Origin: Eucalyptus grandis
Lineage: Eukaryota; Streptophyta; Magnoliopsida; Myrtales; Myrtaceae
Length of the DNA stretch: 64,000 nt
Direction of reading: 5' to 3'
Assembly (NCBI RefSeq): GCF_016545825.1
Contig: NC_052614.1
Location: forward strand, 3,138,630 to 3,202,629
Both the position numbers and the translations under genes were made by a program. The notes below the pieces were generated by a model, which ran no database searches, was not told the origin of the DNA, and saw only the letters and a list, made by a program, of their open reading frames with translations. Each line of letters begins with the position of its first letter. The stretch's first letter is position 1. Below, one piece after another: positions 22,618 through 35,480 of this stretch.

Positions 22618-23903
22618 ATGGCAAAGTCCACCCTTTTGCCTTTCCTTTGCATGGTCTTCTTCTTGCTCATGGCCATGCCTTCCATTGATGCAACAGCTTC
22701 ATCATCATCATCATTTTCACCATTAAAGGATGTTATTACACTTCCTGGACACGGGATTTCACCCCATCAGACATAGACACAACTTTGTTCACTCACATCT
22801 TCTATGCTTTCCTCTCCCCAAGCAACATCACCTTCAAGTTCGAGCTCTCGGAGTCGACGGCAGTGGCTCTTTCGAACTTCACGAGCACCCTCCGTTTTGC
22901 GAGCCCACCAGTCAAGACCCTCCTCTCCATTGGCGGTTCTGGAGACGTTCCAACCGCGCTCTTGGCCGAGATAGCTTCATGCCCTTCCTCAAGAAAAGTC
23001 TTCATCAATTCTTAATGGAGGTTGCAAGGAAGTTTGGGTTTGATGGGCTTGACCTTGACTGGGAATGGCCTAAAAACCCAAAGGAGATGGATGATTTGGC
23101 CCACTTGTTGAGGGAATGGAGGCTTGAGATCATCGAAGAGGCCCGAGCCACCGAGCAGCCCCCGCTGTTGTTAACCGTGGCGGTGTACTTCGCCTCCGGC
23201 TTCTTCCTCAATGCGGTGTACCGCATGTACCCCGTGGCAGCCATTAGGAAGAATTTGGACTGGATCAACGCCATGTGCTACGATTATCACGGGGCGTGGA
23301 ACCCCTCTGCCACGGGCGCCCAAGCCGCATTCTTCGACCCAAAGAGCAATCTGAGCTAGATCCACGGGCTCAAGTCTTGGCTACAGGCAGGGCTGCCCGC
23401 AAAGCAGGTGGTCATGGGCTTGCCCCTTTACGGAAGGTCGTGGGAGCTCAAGGACCCAAATGTCACCGAGATCGGCGCCCCGGCAGTGAAGGCGGGCCCT
23501 GGGGGCGGCATGCTTCCTTACTCTGACGTGCAAGTGTTCAATAGGAATTATAGCGCCACCGTGGTATACGACACGGAGACGGTGTCGACCTACTCCTTCG
23601 CCTGGACATCTTGGGTCAGTTACAATGATGTTGCCTCAGCGATGGTGAAGATTGGATTGGCACAAGCCCGTGGGCTTCAGGGATATTTCTTCTGGGCCCT
23701 CAGTTATGAAACTAAATGACAAATATCATCCTAACGTATGACATTTATGTCCACTCAAAAATGTGTGCTTTGGTAATATTAAAGCACCATTTTGAAGGTT
23801 TTGACGGGAAAAAAAAAATATTTTAGAGTTCTAATCTTTAATTGGAATTTTTATTTTGGATTTGTCTCATGCAGCATCCAGAGAGTGGATTCTTGATGAT
23901 TGA
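22618..23903 (+). pseudogene. GH18 class V chitinase, copy B, four disabling lesions
   Basis: The start codon is at 22618, and exon 2 (23875-23903) with its splice acceptor is preserved. Relative to the intact copy at 34194, one C is missing at about 22723 (ttttcacc against ttttccacc) just after the signal peptide. One C is missing at about 23011 (ttcttaatgg against ttcttcaatgg). TCG has become TAG at 23357-23359. AATTGG has become AAATGA, giving a stop at 23717-23719. The catalytic motif DGLDLDWEWP itself is still readable. Four independent lesions make a consensus-error explanation unlikely for this copy. Confidence 0.9.
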
Positions 23904-25905
23904 AGATTCAACATTTGTAACTCTTGCATATCTCCAGCGACTTCAAGTTTACTAGAAGCTCTTCAAGACTTCAAGTCATATACATTTCTCATTATTCATC
24001 CACCTATGTAATCTCGGGCAGCACCGAAGCCAAATTAAGATTTTTTTTTATAACAATAGTACATGACAGATTTAATGCTGAGTTGTTTTTACTTTGATTT
24101 GATTCTGTAATCTAACTTGTTTGAGTTGCTTTTAGATGTTATCTGTTGAAAGAATCCCGGCACCGTTGTTTCTCTTGTATTTATAATATATGAACTTCTT
24201 CAAATAGAATGGTATTAATTCAAAATTCACTGCATTTTCCAGAATGATCGTGCACAATTGATGATTTAATTGTGTAAGCAAATGTTAATGTCGAAGACCC
24301 AACAAATCTTCTGTGCAATCCCAATGCAATTTTCTTTCGGTTGACATTTATATCGATCCAAAGAAGTATATTTGAATCGATAATTGGATCGATAAGAACA
24401 ACAACCTGGCAATCACCAAATGATGGTCTCAGCAGGAGCATGTGTTTACCCTGCTAATTTGTAAAGCCTTACATTTCTCATGGGACAGGACCCTACTCGA
24501 GAAGCGGATTGCATTAGATGAAATGTTTCTTGGTCATTTCACTCTAAAATGGATACTTGATGAGCTAATGATCCAAAATTTAGTTGTGTTTTATCGATCA
24601 ATGCCCTCGTAGCCGTCCGAAAATACAAAGGAATGTAGTCCCATTGCATGCATAATAGTGAATTAGTTTCCAAACAAATTTAATATTACCTTTATCCATT
24701 AGACCGAAGGTATTTTTCTTCTTAGGTTTTGTTTGCTTCATAGGAAATGAATGATTTGGAAAATATTTTTCTCAAAATAATTGATTATGTCACTTACAAC
24801 AATGAATTAATAAAAAATATGTTCATCTTGTACGAAAATGTTTAAACATAAATTGTCTTTGATAATCAAAATAGTTTTCATTAACTAATTATTTTAAGCT
24901 ATATAAACTATTTTTTCAAAAATTTTTAAAATTATTTATTTTCCGTGAAATAAACGAAGTTTTTGTATTACATTTGTTGAAGTTAGAATTGAGAACCACG
25001 AGTTTGATTTTCTACCTCACCTGGTAATCCATTGCAGCATAAGAATGGGGTCAGGGCATCCGGGTTTTGTACATGGATTGACCCTTTGATACTTAAGTTA
25101 GCATTGGAAGTGAGGGAAATTTAGAAGAGAGTGTTTATGATTTTACTGAGAATGGTGTATTTTCAGGAAGAAGTATGAGAAGAAACAACTCTAAATGAAT
25201 CTCATAATACAATTTATGTGTTACTATTGATGAGTCATCGGGTTATGTTATACAAGTGATAGCCTTTATATGATGAGTGGTGAAAGGACATGACACATGA
25301 TAATCACACCATTGTTAGAATCAATGCATATCTAGCCTTTCAGATAATGGTAGAACATTTGTTTGCTCAATGAAATTACAATAGAAGTGATGTTAGTCTG
25401 CCAAGCAATCAATTAACCCGTCTGATAGAATACTAGTGAACTGTCTCTCTATGTTATTTGTTCCCATCAACATAATGATGATATGTGTCGAGGGATGATC
25501 AATTGGTGAAAATCACCCTTACCACTTACTTGCTCTTGATCACCTAAGGTGGAATTATTAGGTCGAGAGTAGATAAATTGTGTGAACCTGTCCCTTCTAC
25601 TCTAAGTAATGACCCGGGCATATAAGGAAGTTAAGAAAAGGAATACCATGAGTCGATAAAGCAAAAATGAAAAGAAAAGGAGAGCCAACCCCATAATTTA
25701 GAAAGTGCATGAAGATGCTTGCACAGGCCAATTTACAGACAATTTCTTCGTCAATTTTTTTTTTTACCTACAATACTCTAAAAATAATGAAGCAGAGGCA
25801 TTATACCCATCCATCAAATGGCCGGGGACCTTGGGAAGCCACAAAGAACAAACAAACTCCGACTCCAACTTCATTCACCAAGGAGGGAAAAAAACTAGTG
25901 ATCTG
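23904..25905 (+). other. 3' block of unit B; no gene
   Basis: This is homologous to 35481-37507. ORFs at 24220, 25705 and 25709 are not conserved in length or frame between the two copies. It contains AT-rich intergenic sequence and the block starting 'gtctgccaagcaatcaatta' that is also found at 14861. Confidence 0.55.
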
Positions 25906-26807
25906 GCATTGTTTTGCTACAAAGTTAGTCCTTTCCATACTTTGTGTATTTAAATTGGTTCAACATTTAGATTTGTAATGCACATACCTGTGGATGATCT
26001 AAGAGCATGCCTTTACCCCAAGCGACGCATGACGTTGCCTTGTTCATGAGAACGGGATGCCTCAGGAAAAGTTTCGGAATGTGCCAAGAGTGGGTGATGT
26101 CTCTAAGAGAAACAGGAGGTCCCCTGAGGAAAGGTCATTAATCAAGATGCTACTCGGTGATGATGTCAGGCTTGAGGCCGGATGCCTTAATTGATGCCAG
26201 GAAGCCTTTGAAAATATAGGAAGAACCATTTGAGATGGTTAATGAATCTTTTGTGATGTTGATATGCATTGTTTGTTATGCTCGTTGGCAAGCCGAAGGT
26301 AAGACATATTTTGATTGTAAGTCAGAATTGATCACATGCATATAGTCGAGGTGTAGCAATAGATTTGCTATTAATCTACCATTAATGCACTAGCATGAAT
26401 GATGATTGTATGCTATGTTCAACAACGAGACGTCCTCCTATCTAAGAATTAGTGATTTTACTTACTAAGTTTTCGACTCCCCATTGTTTTTCTCAAATTT
26501 ATAGGTATGGAAGTCTCACTCTTTGGAGCTGAAACTACGCTAGAGGAGATAGGAATCTCTTGACCTACAATTGATAGAAGATTAATGTAAATGAACATGT
26601 CCGTAGAAAAGAGTTTATAAAAATACTAATGCTAAATAAAAGTAGTGTGTTTCGTGTTGTGTTTTCCTGACTACTTAATTGTTGTATTGTCTAGGAGATA
26701 GTTGTTGTACACATTACATATGCTTATAATAACAAGATAAACAGAAAAAAAAAAAAAAAAAAACGGCTCAACAATCACTATCTTACTGCCATTGCTTTGC
26801 TCAATAC

Positions 26808-27436
26808 CTATGTAGCACCAACACGAACATGCGACAAGCAACACGACACGACACGTCATTTCTTAAAAATAGAAAATTTATTACATTCCGACACGTTATA
26901 TATTAAATATAATTTAATATATAAATACATAAATAAATAATAATAATAGTTTAGAATAAATTTACACGAAAAATATTAAATAATATCATTCATTATTTTA
27001 ATTTGTTACAATAATACACAAAACTTAGAGGAAAAAAACGTTGTTTAAAGAAAAATGATGAAATGATATTTTTAAATTTATTTATTTATCATATATAGCA
27101 TTTTTATTACTTCTTTCATAGTAAAAGACTTTTCAAAAAATAAAACAATTCTAAAAAAAAAAACTAAAAAAAAAAAAAAAATTGACCTCATGCGTGTATA
27201 TTCATAGCAATTTTATTACTTCTTTTGTGTATATTTATATTTTGACCCTTCAAGTATTAGAAATTTTTAAAATTGATCTCGTGCGTGTCGGAATCACGTG
27301 TCGGAATTTTGGACTCGCGTGTCGGAGAGAGTTGACCACGCGTCGGAGAATATTAGAACGTGTCGGAGCGTATCGGACTTGTGTCAGAGTGTCAGACACG
27401 AGACGAAAGCTTTCGGAGAGTATCCGTGCTACATAG
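26808..27436. mobile_element. Short TIR element (CTATGTAGCAC termini)
   Basis: The left end CTATGTAGCACCAACACG pairs with the inverted right end CGTGCTACATAG. Adjacent to the ends are GTGTCGGA / ACACGACACG words in opposite orientation, and the middle is strongly AT-rich. It interrupts unit C between 'ttgctttgctcaat' and 'agctcaacaccat', where units A and B are continuous. About 90 bp of the A/B sequence is missing at the site, so no clean target duplication can be given. It is non-coding; superfamily not assigned. Confidence 0.6.
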
Positions 27437-28259
27437 CTCAACACCATCGCCAAGCTTGTGGCCGATTGGTAGAGCTTAATAAAGCGTCATGCTCACCCCA
27501 TATTGTAATTGTAACCATAGAACGAGTTTTAGACTTGATCATGGGTTTCACTGTCAGAAAAAATGTATTGAATATACAAAGGAAGATGGTGTACTGTAAT
27601 AACCATAAAGAAAAGAGAAAAAAGATTTGAGATGTATAGATGCTATTGAGAGAAAAGCAACGAAATGAACGCACATGTCGAAAATAAATTTATAATAATG
27701 CCAACGAAATGAACGCACGTGTCGAAAATAAATTTAAAATAATGCTAAGTGAGAAAGAAATAATTTGTTTAAATAATTTGGACAGTAATTTGTTTATTTT
27801 GGACGACAGACTTGGAGGGATTTCGAAAAACTTCACTAGTCCCCCGTAATCCTTTCCCTCAATTTCGACAAGATTGTGTTTTCTGGAATCGTGTCTCTCT
27901 TCCCGTTCATCCGGTCCATCCTTCGGCCGCCATAGATACATGTTTGTCTGTTCCGGTACGGACAAGATTGCATCATGTCAGATCCCATGAACAAGTTGAG
28001 TGCGGAAGGACAAAGACCCAAAACGAAACACCCGCAGCCGCGACCACGACCAAAGCAGAAGAAAGACCCCTGAAGGCTGAAAAGTCAGTGTCGTACCCGA
28101 TGAAGCGAACTATCTTATATGCGAACGTAAGAAGATTTTCATGAAGGCGAACGTACCGACAACCGATTATAGAACACAGCAAACGTGTTGTCTCACTCCT
28201 CTCCCATCGTCTCAAAGCTGCCACTTTCTGCTTTCACGTTGTCTTCCGAGCTCTCTTTC

Positions 28260-31200
28260 ATGGCTGGAAAAGGCGAACTCGCGTCTTTCTTCATCTTTTT
28301 CCTTTGCCTCTACCCATCTTTGGAGGAGCAAACGTGGGTCAAGTCCGGTTACTTCTACGCCGGCAGCGAAATCCCGGTCTCGGACATCGATTCCTCCTTG
28401 TTCTCTCACCTCATATGCGCTTTCGCTTCCATCGACTCTCCGGCCCATCCGTTCTCCTTCAACTCCTCCTTTGAGCAAATCTTCTCCACCTTCACGAGCA
28501 CCGTGAAACGCAAGAACCCTTCGATCACCACGCTGCTGTCAGTGTGGGCAGGCGGAGAGGATCCTTCCGCTTTCGCTTCGATGCTCGGCGAGTCTTCTTC
28601 AAGAAGGTCCTTTATCGAATCCACCATAGAAAAGGCAAGGCTTTATGCGTTCAGTGGGATTGATCTCTTTGGGGTCTGGCTCGGTAGGAGCATTAACATT
28701 ACCAATTTGAGTGTTCTTTTGGGAGAGTGGAGAGATGGAGTAGATGCCGAATCGAGGAAATCCGGGAAACCTCGGTTGCTGCTAGCGATGGGTGTATATT
28801 GTCAGTCCATTGTTGACTCTCTGAGTTTCCCACTTGATTCAGTTCAGAGATATTTGGACTGGGTTCACCTAATTGCTTACGATTACCATCTCCCCACCAG
28901 GGAAAAGTTTGCCCTCCCTCATGCTGCTTTATTTGACCCCGCAAGCCATAACAACACAGACTTCTGCATAACTTGGTTGCTGACTAGAGGATTTCCTGCA
29001 AGAAAGCTGGTGCTGGGCTTGCCCTACCATGGCTATGCTTGGCAGCTCGAGGATTCGAGCGGCGATGCCATTGGCCATCCAGCGGTGGGCCCTGCTGAGA
29101 CGGCAGATGGGGCATTTGCATACAAGGCCATCAAATCATTTATCCAAGATTTTGGTTACGGAGCCAGTTCTGTTTATAATGGTACATATGTTGTGAACTT
29201 TTACAGCAAGGGGTTGGTATGGATCAATTTCGATGATGTGGAGGCCATTCGAGCCAAAGTAACTTATGCCAAGGAAAAGGGGCTTCTTGGTTACAGTGTG
29301 TTTCAGATTAACAGCGATCAGAACTGGGTTCTTTCCAGGACAGGTTAGGATAAGTACCTCAAAGGAATTCTTGATGACGGTTTTAAAATATTATTGTATT
29401 GAAAATGTAGAACTAAATGCAATTCATGGACTTAACTGCCTTGTCAGCTCAAGAAGCCGGTGAAGATCAGCAAGAAAGGCGATGGTTCTGGCTAGTTATG
29501 CTTATTTCGATTGCTATAGTTGTTCTCCTTATATTTGGCCTGATATGCTACTTACAGAGGAGAACATTGAAATCAGAAGGTACATTTTCTAAAGTTCACT
29601 GGCGGATTGCTATATCTCTGTGGTAATTGGGAACATTGACTCAGGATTCAGCAAACATTCTAGATTTATTTTCTTTGTGTTGATTCTCAGGTATTTCAGG
29701 TGTAATAAAAGGATTTAGTAGGCAATTAAAGACTATGGTGTGTAAAGGTGAAAGTCTTGAGAGCAGAGCTCCTAAACTGCAAAAATTTGGTTATGCCACC
29801 CTCAGAGCAGCAACTGATAACTTCTCGAGTGAAAATAAGATTGGAAAGGGTGGATTTGGACCTGTTTACAAGGTAGGCCTTACTAAAGCTAATGATTTGC
29901 AAATATGATTTCCTTTTTGTTTCATTTGCAAATCATATGAAGCATGATTAAGTGCCAGATACGGTCCTTTGCTCAATAACATGTGTTTGTAGTGTTCAAA
30001 TGTGAGCAAGGAAAATAACTCACCCCCTTTTTCATACTCCTTTTGCTCAAGAATATGTGGTCTTTTCCGTGTATGGACTTGACTTAATACTGAGAATGTA
30101 AAAGTAATGGGACCTTCCTACCATTGCTACGAGAGAGCAGATATTTCCATATGTTGATTGAAGGTATGTCAGCTTTATCTCCAGCAGCTAGCAGCTGGTT
30201 AGTTTATACCCACAATTTCAATCACTTAGTTGGAATCAACCAGAGAGTACATCCCATTAAGGTACATGTCCCCTCTAATTAAGCAGAAAGATTTGGCATC
30301 ACAACCCAACACGATAAGCTTGATATATTTAGAGATGCAGCATAGGTTTCTTTATGATTTGTGTGAGCTTGTAAGTTTCATTATAGGAGGTTGGACTTGG
30401 ATGCATTCTGCTCAAATTCTGTTTTTCATTTATAATCCTTGAGTTATGTTACTTGTGTCATAGACAAAAAACTGTCTTCCAGCATAAACAGTGAAGTTTA
30501 GTTCCGAGTCTAGCGTGTTCAAGTGGAAGTCAGTTGCCCTGTACTGACCATCGGCATCCCTGTTGCTCAGGGCAAGTTGCCTAAAGGACGGGAAATTGCA
30601 GTAAAGAGACTTTCGAAAACTTCGAAGCAAGGGCTCGAGGAGTTCAAGACCGAAGTTATGCTTGCCGTCATCCTGCAACACGTCAACCTCGTTCGCCTTC
30701 TTGGATTTTGCACTGACAGGAAAGAAAAGATGCTGGTCTATGAGTTCATGCCAAATAAGAGCTTGGACTTCTACCTATTTGGTCAGACGTCTTTCATGCT
30801 TCTCACAATAGTCATTAAGCAGAACTCCGATGTTTTCAAGTAACATCTAGTGTGATACTCCAAAAGGCTTAAATGGGTCCCCAGTTCTGCTACAATGGCT
30901 AGCGGAGGCAGACCCTTTTAAGCATTTGGAGTACACAAAGGTGTGCAATGCTCTAATTTCGCTTCTGGTTCTAATAATCTTCAGGTTTTAATGATGCAGA
31001 TCCAATAAGGAAATATTCGCTGGATTGGGTGAAACGTGTTCATATCATAGAAGGCATTACACAGGGGCTTCTTTATCTCCACGAATACTCCAATTTCACA
31101 ATAATTCATCGAGACTTGAAAGCCAGCAATGTTCTACTGGATGATGAAATGAACCCCAAGATATCAGATTTTGGTATGGCGAAAATATTTAAGAAGGATG

Positions 31201-31874
31201 ACGTCGAGGCAAATACTAGCCGAATTGTAGGGACTTAGTAAGCGAGCTAACTAAGCCCTCCTTGTTTTACCTCACAGATTCTCCTGCTTAAACCAATTTT
31301 TGTTCTTGTATACAGTGGGTACGTTCCGCCAGAATATGTGAGGAAAGGCATATACTCAATGAAGTATGACGTCTACAGCTTTGGGGTACTGCTGTTGCAA
31401 ATCATCTGTGGTAAAAAGACCTCATGTTACTACGGCCTGAATGAAAATCTGAATCTTCTCGATTACGTAAGTAGAGATTATTTGTGATTCGAAATTTTCC
31501 AGGCTCCAATTTAGGAACATGAATTTTGACTTTTGACCAACTAGCATTCTTAATTTTAGGCATATGAGCAGTGGAAAGACGATAAATGCATGGAGTTCAT
31601 TGATCCGTCTCTTGATGACTCTTCATCGTCCTGTAAGCTCTTGAGATGCATTCAAGTGGCTCTTCTATGCGTGCAAGAGAAGGCTGGGGACAGGCCCTCC
31701 ATGTTGGAAGTCTCTTCAATGCTCAAGAATGAATTTTCAGCTGTGAACTTCCCCAAGAAGCCTGCATTTTCAATTAAGAAAGATGAAGATGAAGATAAGG
31801 ATGACAAGTGCTTGCTCCAGGAGGCAGTGCATTCAGTCAATGATGCATCGATTTCTGAATTGTTTCCTCGCTGA
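28260..31874 (+). CDS. GH18 (chitinase-like) receptor-like kinase, copy C
   Basis: Seven exons (28260-29343, 29448-29579, 29691-29872, 30571-30781, 30985-31237, 31316-31466, 31560-31874) have exactly the same lengths as copy B and join to 775 aa without a stop. The domain order is the same: signal peptide, GH18-like ectodomain, transmembrane helix, kinase. Lys in [14 protein letters not shown] and DFG are intact, and the glycine loop is GKGGFG. The GH18 active-site segment again reads [10 protein letters not shown], so it is catalytically dead like the other two. Differences from B include MAKIF for MARIF after DFG and LLLQIIC for LLLQIIS. Expected location is the plasma membrane, signalling by phosphorylation; the ligand is unknown. 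Its start is the Met opening the shared signal peptide, not the upstream in-frame codon at 28185. Confidence 0.9.
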
Positions 31875-33266
31875 TTATACCTTGCAGGTATCCATACCAT
31901 AGAGAGAATCTTTTGTTAAATTATTTGGTTGCCCGGTACTTCGTTTGGCCCGGGAAAGGTTTTTAAAAAAGAATAAAGAAACATAGATGAGTTGTGGCAT
32001 TATTTTCCCAATTTTAATGGTTGACATTTTCTTATGTCTGTATATATTTTTATCCTCTAGAGGCCGTCCCTTGTTCATTCTTGTGTCTTGTAACCTATTA
32101 AACGATGAATAACCCTCAGGTATATAGGCTCTGGGGTCTTCAAGCTACAATTGTCACTTGGATCTTGATTCTTTTCTTTTTATTCCGTTAATTTTTTACT
32201 CTGTCTTGTCCCTGTTCTTGATGGATTAGTGATGAAAAAAATCAAATAGACTAACCCGTAGAATAGGGTCAAGGCGGCCTTCTTTTTATCTCCAAGAAAA
32301 CCAATCTCTTTGAGTCCACAAATCTTATAAATAGATAAGTCCAGAGTCGAAACTCAAACAAGATTGTTTGCGCCCGATGACGCTGTTCTTAAATTATATC
32401 GTGCATCACATATGCATGCGTTCTTTGACACCAACCCCGTCGAGCCGTCTCCATGATACCGAAACGTGAAAAACTCAAGATATCAGCAAAGTCTGAAACT
32501 TGTGCAGCGGTTCGGCTCTAAGATAAGCGGTTCATATCCATTTGACCGCATCAAACTCGGTCACCCACCATTCCAAACAAGTAAATATTCAAACACAGCT
32601 TTGTTTTTCAAGCATAGATCCTAGAACAGCTCTTGTCCAGCTGCCACTTGTCCTCCTCTCAGGTGACTGAACACACCTGCAGACGCTCATGCGAGACAAA
32701 CGTTAAAAGACAGCTCCAAGACGTCACAAGCAAATCCATTAATAATGGCCAGTATTTGCACTCTATTGATTTATTGTTTCTGCCTCTCTGTTTCCCCGTT
32801 TGTCTCGTTAGGAATTGTTCATATGCTAAAGTGGGTAATCGAAAGGTCAGTTTATTCGTAAAGTAAAACCATTTGGCCTCACTTTGTAACTCGAGAAATG
32901 TGACTGTAATCAGTCGTGTTACATCTCCTTAGAAATTATCGAATTTGACCTATGCTTGTAGACAATGAACAGGGGGTAAACTTTTTTGGATTGTTCATTA
33001 CTCTCGTACTTATCACACAAATACGATTCGAAATTAGCACAAGAAATTCTTGTTTCAAGACTAGACCAATTAAATATCTACCTTGAACCAAATAGGATTT
33101 TTGTAGACTTAGGTAATTTGTGTGATACCATGAATATATACATATTTATTGTGATTTCACCACAACATATTCATATAAGATCATGTACAAATTTCTTTGG
33201 AATGGTCTTATTAATAATGGTTTGTCTATACAGTTCTTGACCATGTAACAAGCCTAGACAAGAACT
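31875..33266 (+). other. Spacer between receptor C and MITE; no gene
   Basis: This is homologous to 20187-21615. It contains promoter-like and 3'-flank sequence only, and its short frames differ from those in unit B. Confidence 0.55.
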
Positions 33267-33275
33267 TAGTTTTAT

Positions 33276-34011
33276 GGGAAAAGTGTTAAAAAAAAAAGTC
33301 TTAAACCTTTTGCATTTGTGCCAATTTAGTCTTAAATCTTTTTTTTGTGCCAATTAAGTCCTAAACATTTTTATGTTATGCCAATTCAGTCCTTTTCGAC
33401 CAATTTTGGCTGGATTTTGCTGACTAGACACCGGCCGATTGATGTAGCCTGATTGTCGCTAATGTGAATAATTTTTAATAATATTTTAATACTTTTTTCT
33501 TTTTTCTTTTTTCTTTTCATTTTTTCCTTCTCCTCCTTCTTCCTCCAGCTGGTCATCAGACCTCACGCCGAGCAAGCGAGGCTCGCCCTTACCGAATTTG
33601 GCAAGGGTCGAGCCTCGCCCATGGCGTGCCGAGCAAGTGAGCCTCGCTGCCATGGGGAGGCTCGACCCTCACCAAATTTGGCAAGGATGAGCCTTGTCGC
33701 CCAACACGAGGCAACCCTCGTGGCCACTGGCGAGGTGGCCGCTTGACCTTGATGACTATCGCCTCTGGCCGATCGCCGAGGTCCAGTAATCGGCTAGAGG
33801 AAGGAGAAGGAGAAGGAAAAATAATAAATAATAAATAATAATTCAAAAAAATTAAAATATTATTAAAAGTTGTTCACATAAGCCGACCGACGTTCAACTA
33901 GCAAAATCCAACCAAAATTGGCCGAAATGACTGAATTAACACAACGTAAAAAGGTTTAGGACTAAATTGATACAAATATAAAATATTTAGGACTTTTTAA
34001 CACTTTTCCCC
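33276..34011. mobile_element. MULE-type MITE, copy C
   Basis: This is the same element at the same relative position as 21625-22436. The ends GGGAAAAGTGTTAAAAAAAA and TTTTTAACACTTTTCCCC are inverted copies, and there is a GC-rich core at about 33550-33790. The right flank TTGGTAATA is preserved (34012-34020), but the left flank (about 33266-33275) has diverged. Sharing the site means that the insertion predates the B/C duplication. Confidence 0.8.
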
Positions 34012-34193
34012 TTGGTAATATCACCCAAGAAACCTTGTTTAGCTTCTTAGAATCTATGGGAGGCACATTAGGACAAAACAAAATCGTCCAAAACTAAACC
34101 TTAAGCTAACCATTATCTCCCTATAAATATGCACTTTCCAATCAAACACCAATGATCTGAATGCATTTGATCATATGCCCTCTTGAAAAAGAA

Positions 34194-35480
34194 ATGGCAA
34201 AGTCCACCCTTTTGCCTTTCCTTTGCATGGTCTTCTTCTTGCTCATGGCCATGCCTTCCATTGATGCAACAGCTTCATCATCATCATCATTTTCCACCAT
34301 TAAAGGATCTTATTACACTCCCTGGACACCGGACTTCACCCCATCAGACATAGACACAACTTTGTTCACTCACATCTTCTATGCTTTCCTCTCCCCAAGC
34401 AACATCACCTTCAAGTTCGAGCTCTCGGAGACAACAGCAGTGGCTCTCTCGAACTTCACGAGCACCCTCCGTTTTGCGAGCCCACCAGTCAAGACCCTCC
34501 TCTCCATTGGCGGTTCTGGAGACGTTCCAACCGCTCTCTTGGCAGAGATAGCTTCATGCCCTTCCTCAAGAAAAGTCTTCATCAATTCTTCAATGGAGGT
34601 TGCAAGGAAGTTTGCGTTTGATGGACTTGACCTTGACTGGGAATGGCCTAAAAACCGAAAGGAGATGAAGGATTTGGCCCACTTGTTGAGGGAATGGAGG
34701 CTTGAGATCATCAAAGAGGCCCGAGCCACCGAGCAGCCCCCGCTGTTGTTAACCGCTGCGGTGTACTTCGCCGCCGACTTCTTCCTCGATCCGGTGTACC
34801 GCATGTACCCCGTGGCGGCCATTAGGAAGAATTTGGACTGGATCAACGCCATGTGCTACGATTATCACGGGGCGTGGGACCCCTCTGCCACGGGAGCCCA
34901 AGCTGCATTCTTCGACCCAAAGAGCAATCTGAGCTCGATCCACGGGCTCAAGTCTTGGCTACAGGCAGGGCTGCCCGCAAAGCAGGTGGTCATGGGCTTG
35001 CCCCTTTACGGAAGGACTTGGGAGCTCAAGGACCCAAATGTCACCGAGATCGGCGCCCCGGCAGTGAAGGCGGGCCCTGGGGACGGCGTGCTTCCTTACT
35101 CTGACGTGCAAGTGTTCAATAGGAATTATAGCGCCACCGTGGTATACGATGCGGAGACGGTGTCGACCTACTCCTTTGCTGGGACATCTTGGGTCAGTTA
35201 CGATGATGTCGCCTCAGCGATGGTGAAGATCGGATTGGCACAAGCCCTTGGGCTTCGGGGATATTTCTTCTGGGTCCTTGGTTATGAAACCAATTGGCAA
35301 ATATCTTCCCAAGGTATGACATTTATGTCCACTCAAAAATTTGTCCTTTGGTAATATTAAAGCACCATTTTTAAGGTTTTGACGGAAAAAAAAATTATTT
35401 TAGAGTTCTAATCTTTAATTGGAATTTTTACTTTGGATTTGTCTTATGCAGCATCTAGAGCGTGGATTCTTGATGATTGA
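34194..35480 (+). CDS. Secreted GH18 class V chitinase, intact copy C
   Basis: There are two exons, 34194-35313 and 35452-35480, giving 382 aa; reading through the intron would give a 386-aa product. An N-terminal signal peptide (about residues 1-26) is followed by a serine run and one GH18 domain. The catalytic motif DGLDLDWE covers residues 143-150, with Glu150 as proton donor. Substrate-site segments MCYDYHGAW and GYFFW are present. Family knowledge: plant class V chitinases hydrolyse beta-1,4-GlcNAc polymers, mostly in the apoplast or vacuole, in defence. The start was set at 34194 because the upstream in-frame Met at 34161 precedes the natural hydrophobic signal. The short last exon ends WILDD and is conserved in the B pseudogene (REWILDD). 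It lies about 2.3 kb downstream of receptor C, to which its catalytic domain is distantly paralogous. Confidence 0.9.

Larger units (their letters stand above)
15058..25905 (+). repeat. Segmental tandem duplication, unit B
   Basis: This unit contains the 5' block (about 15058-16580), receptor kinase B, a spacer with a MITE, chitinase pseudogene B and the 3' block ending at 'aaaaaactagtgatct' (about 25890-25905), which is the same end point as unit C at 37507. The 5' block is homologous to 3990-5560 and 26110-28255 and holds no supportable gene. Confidence 0.85.
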
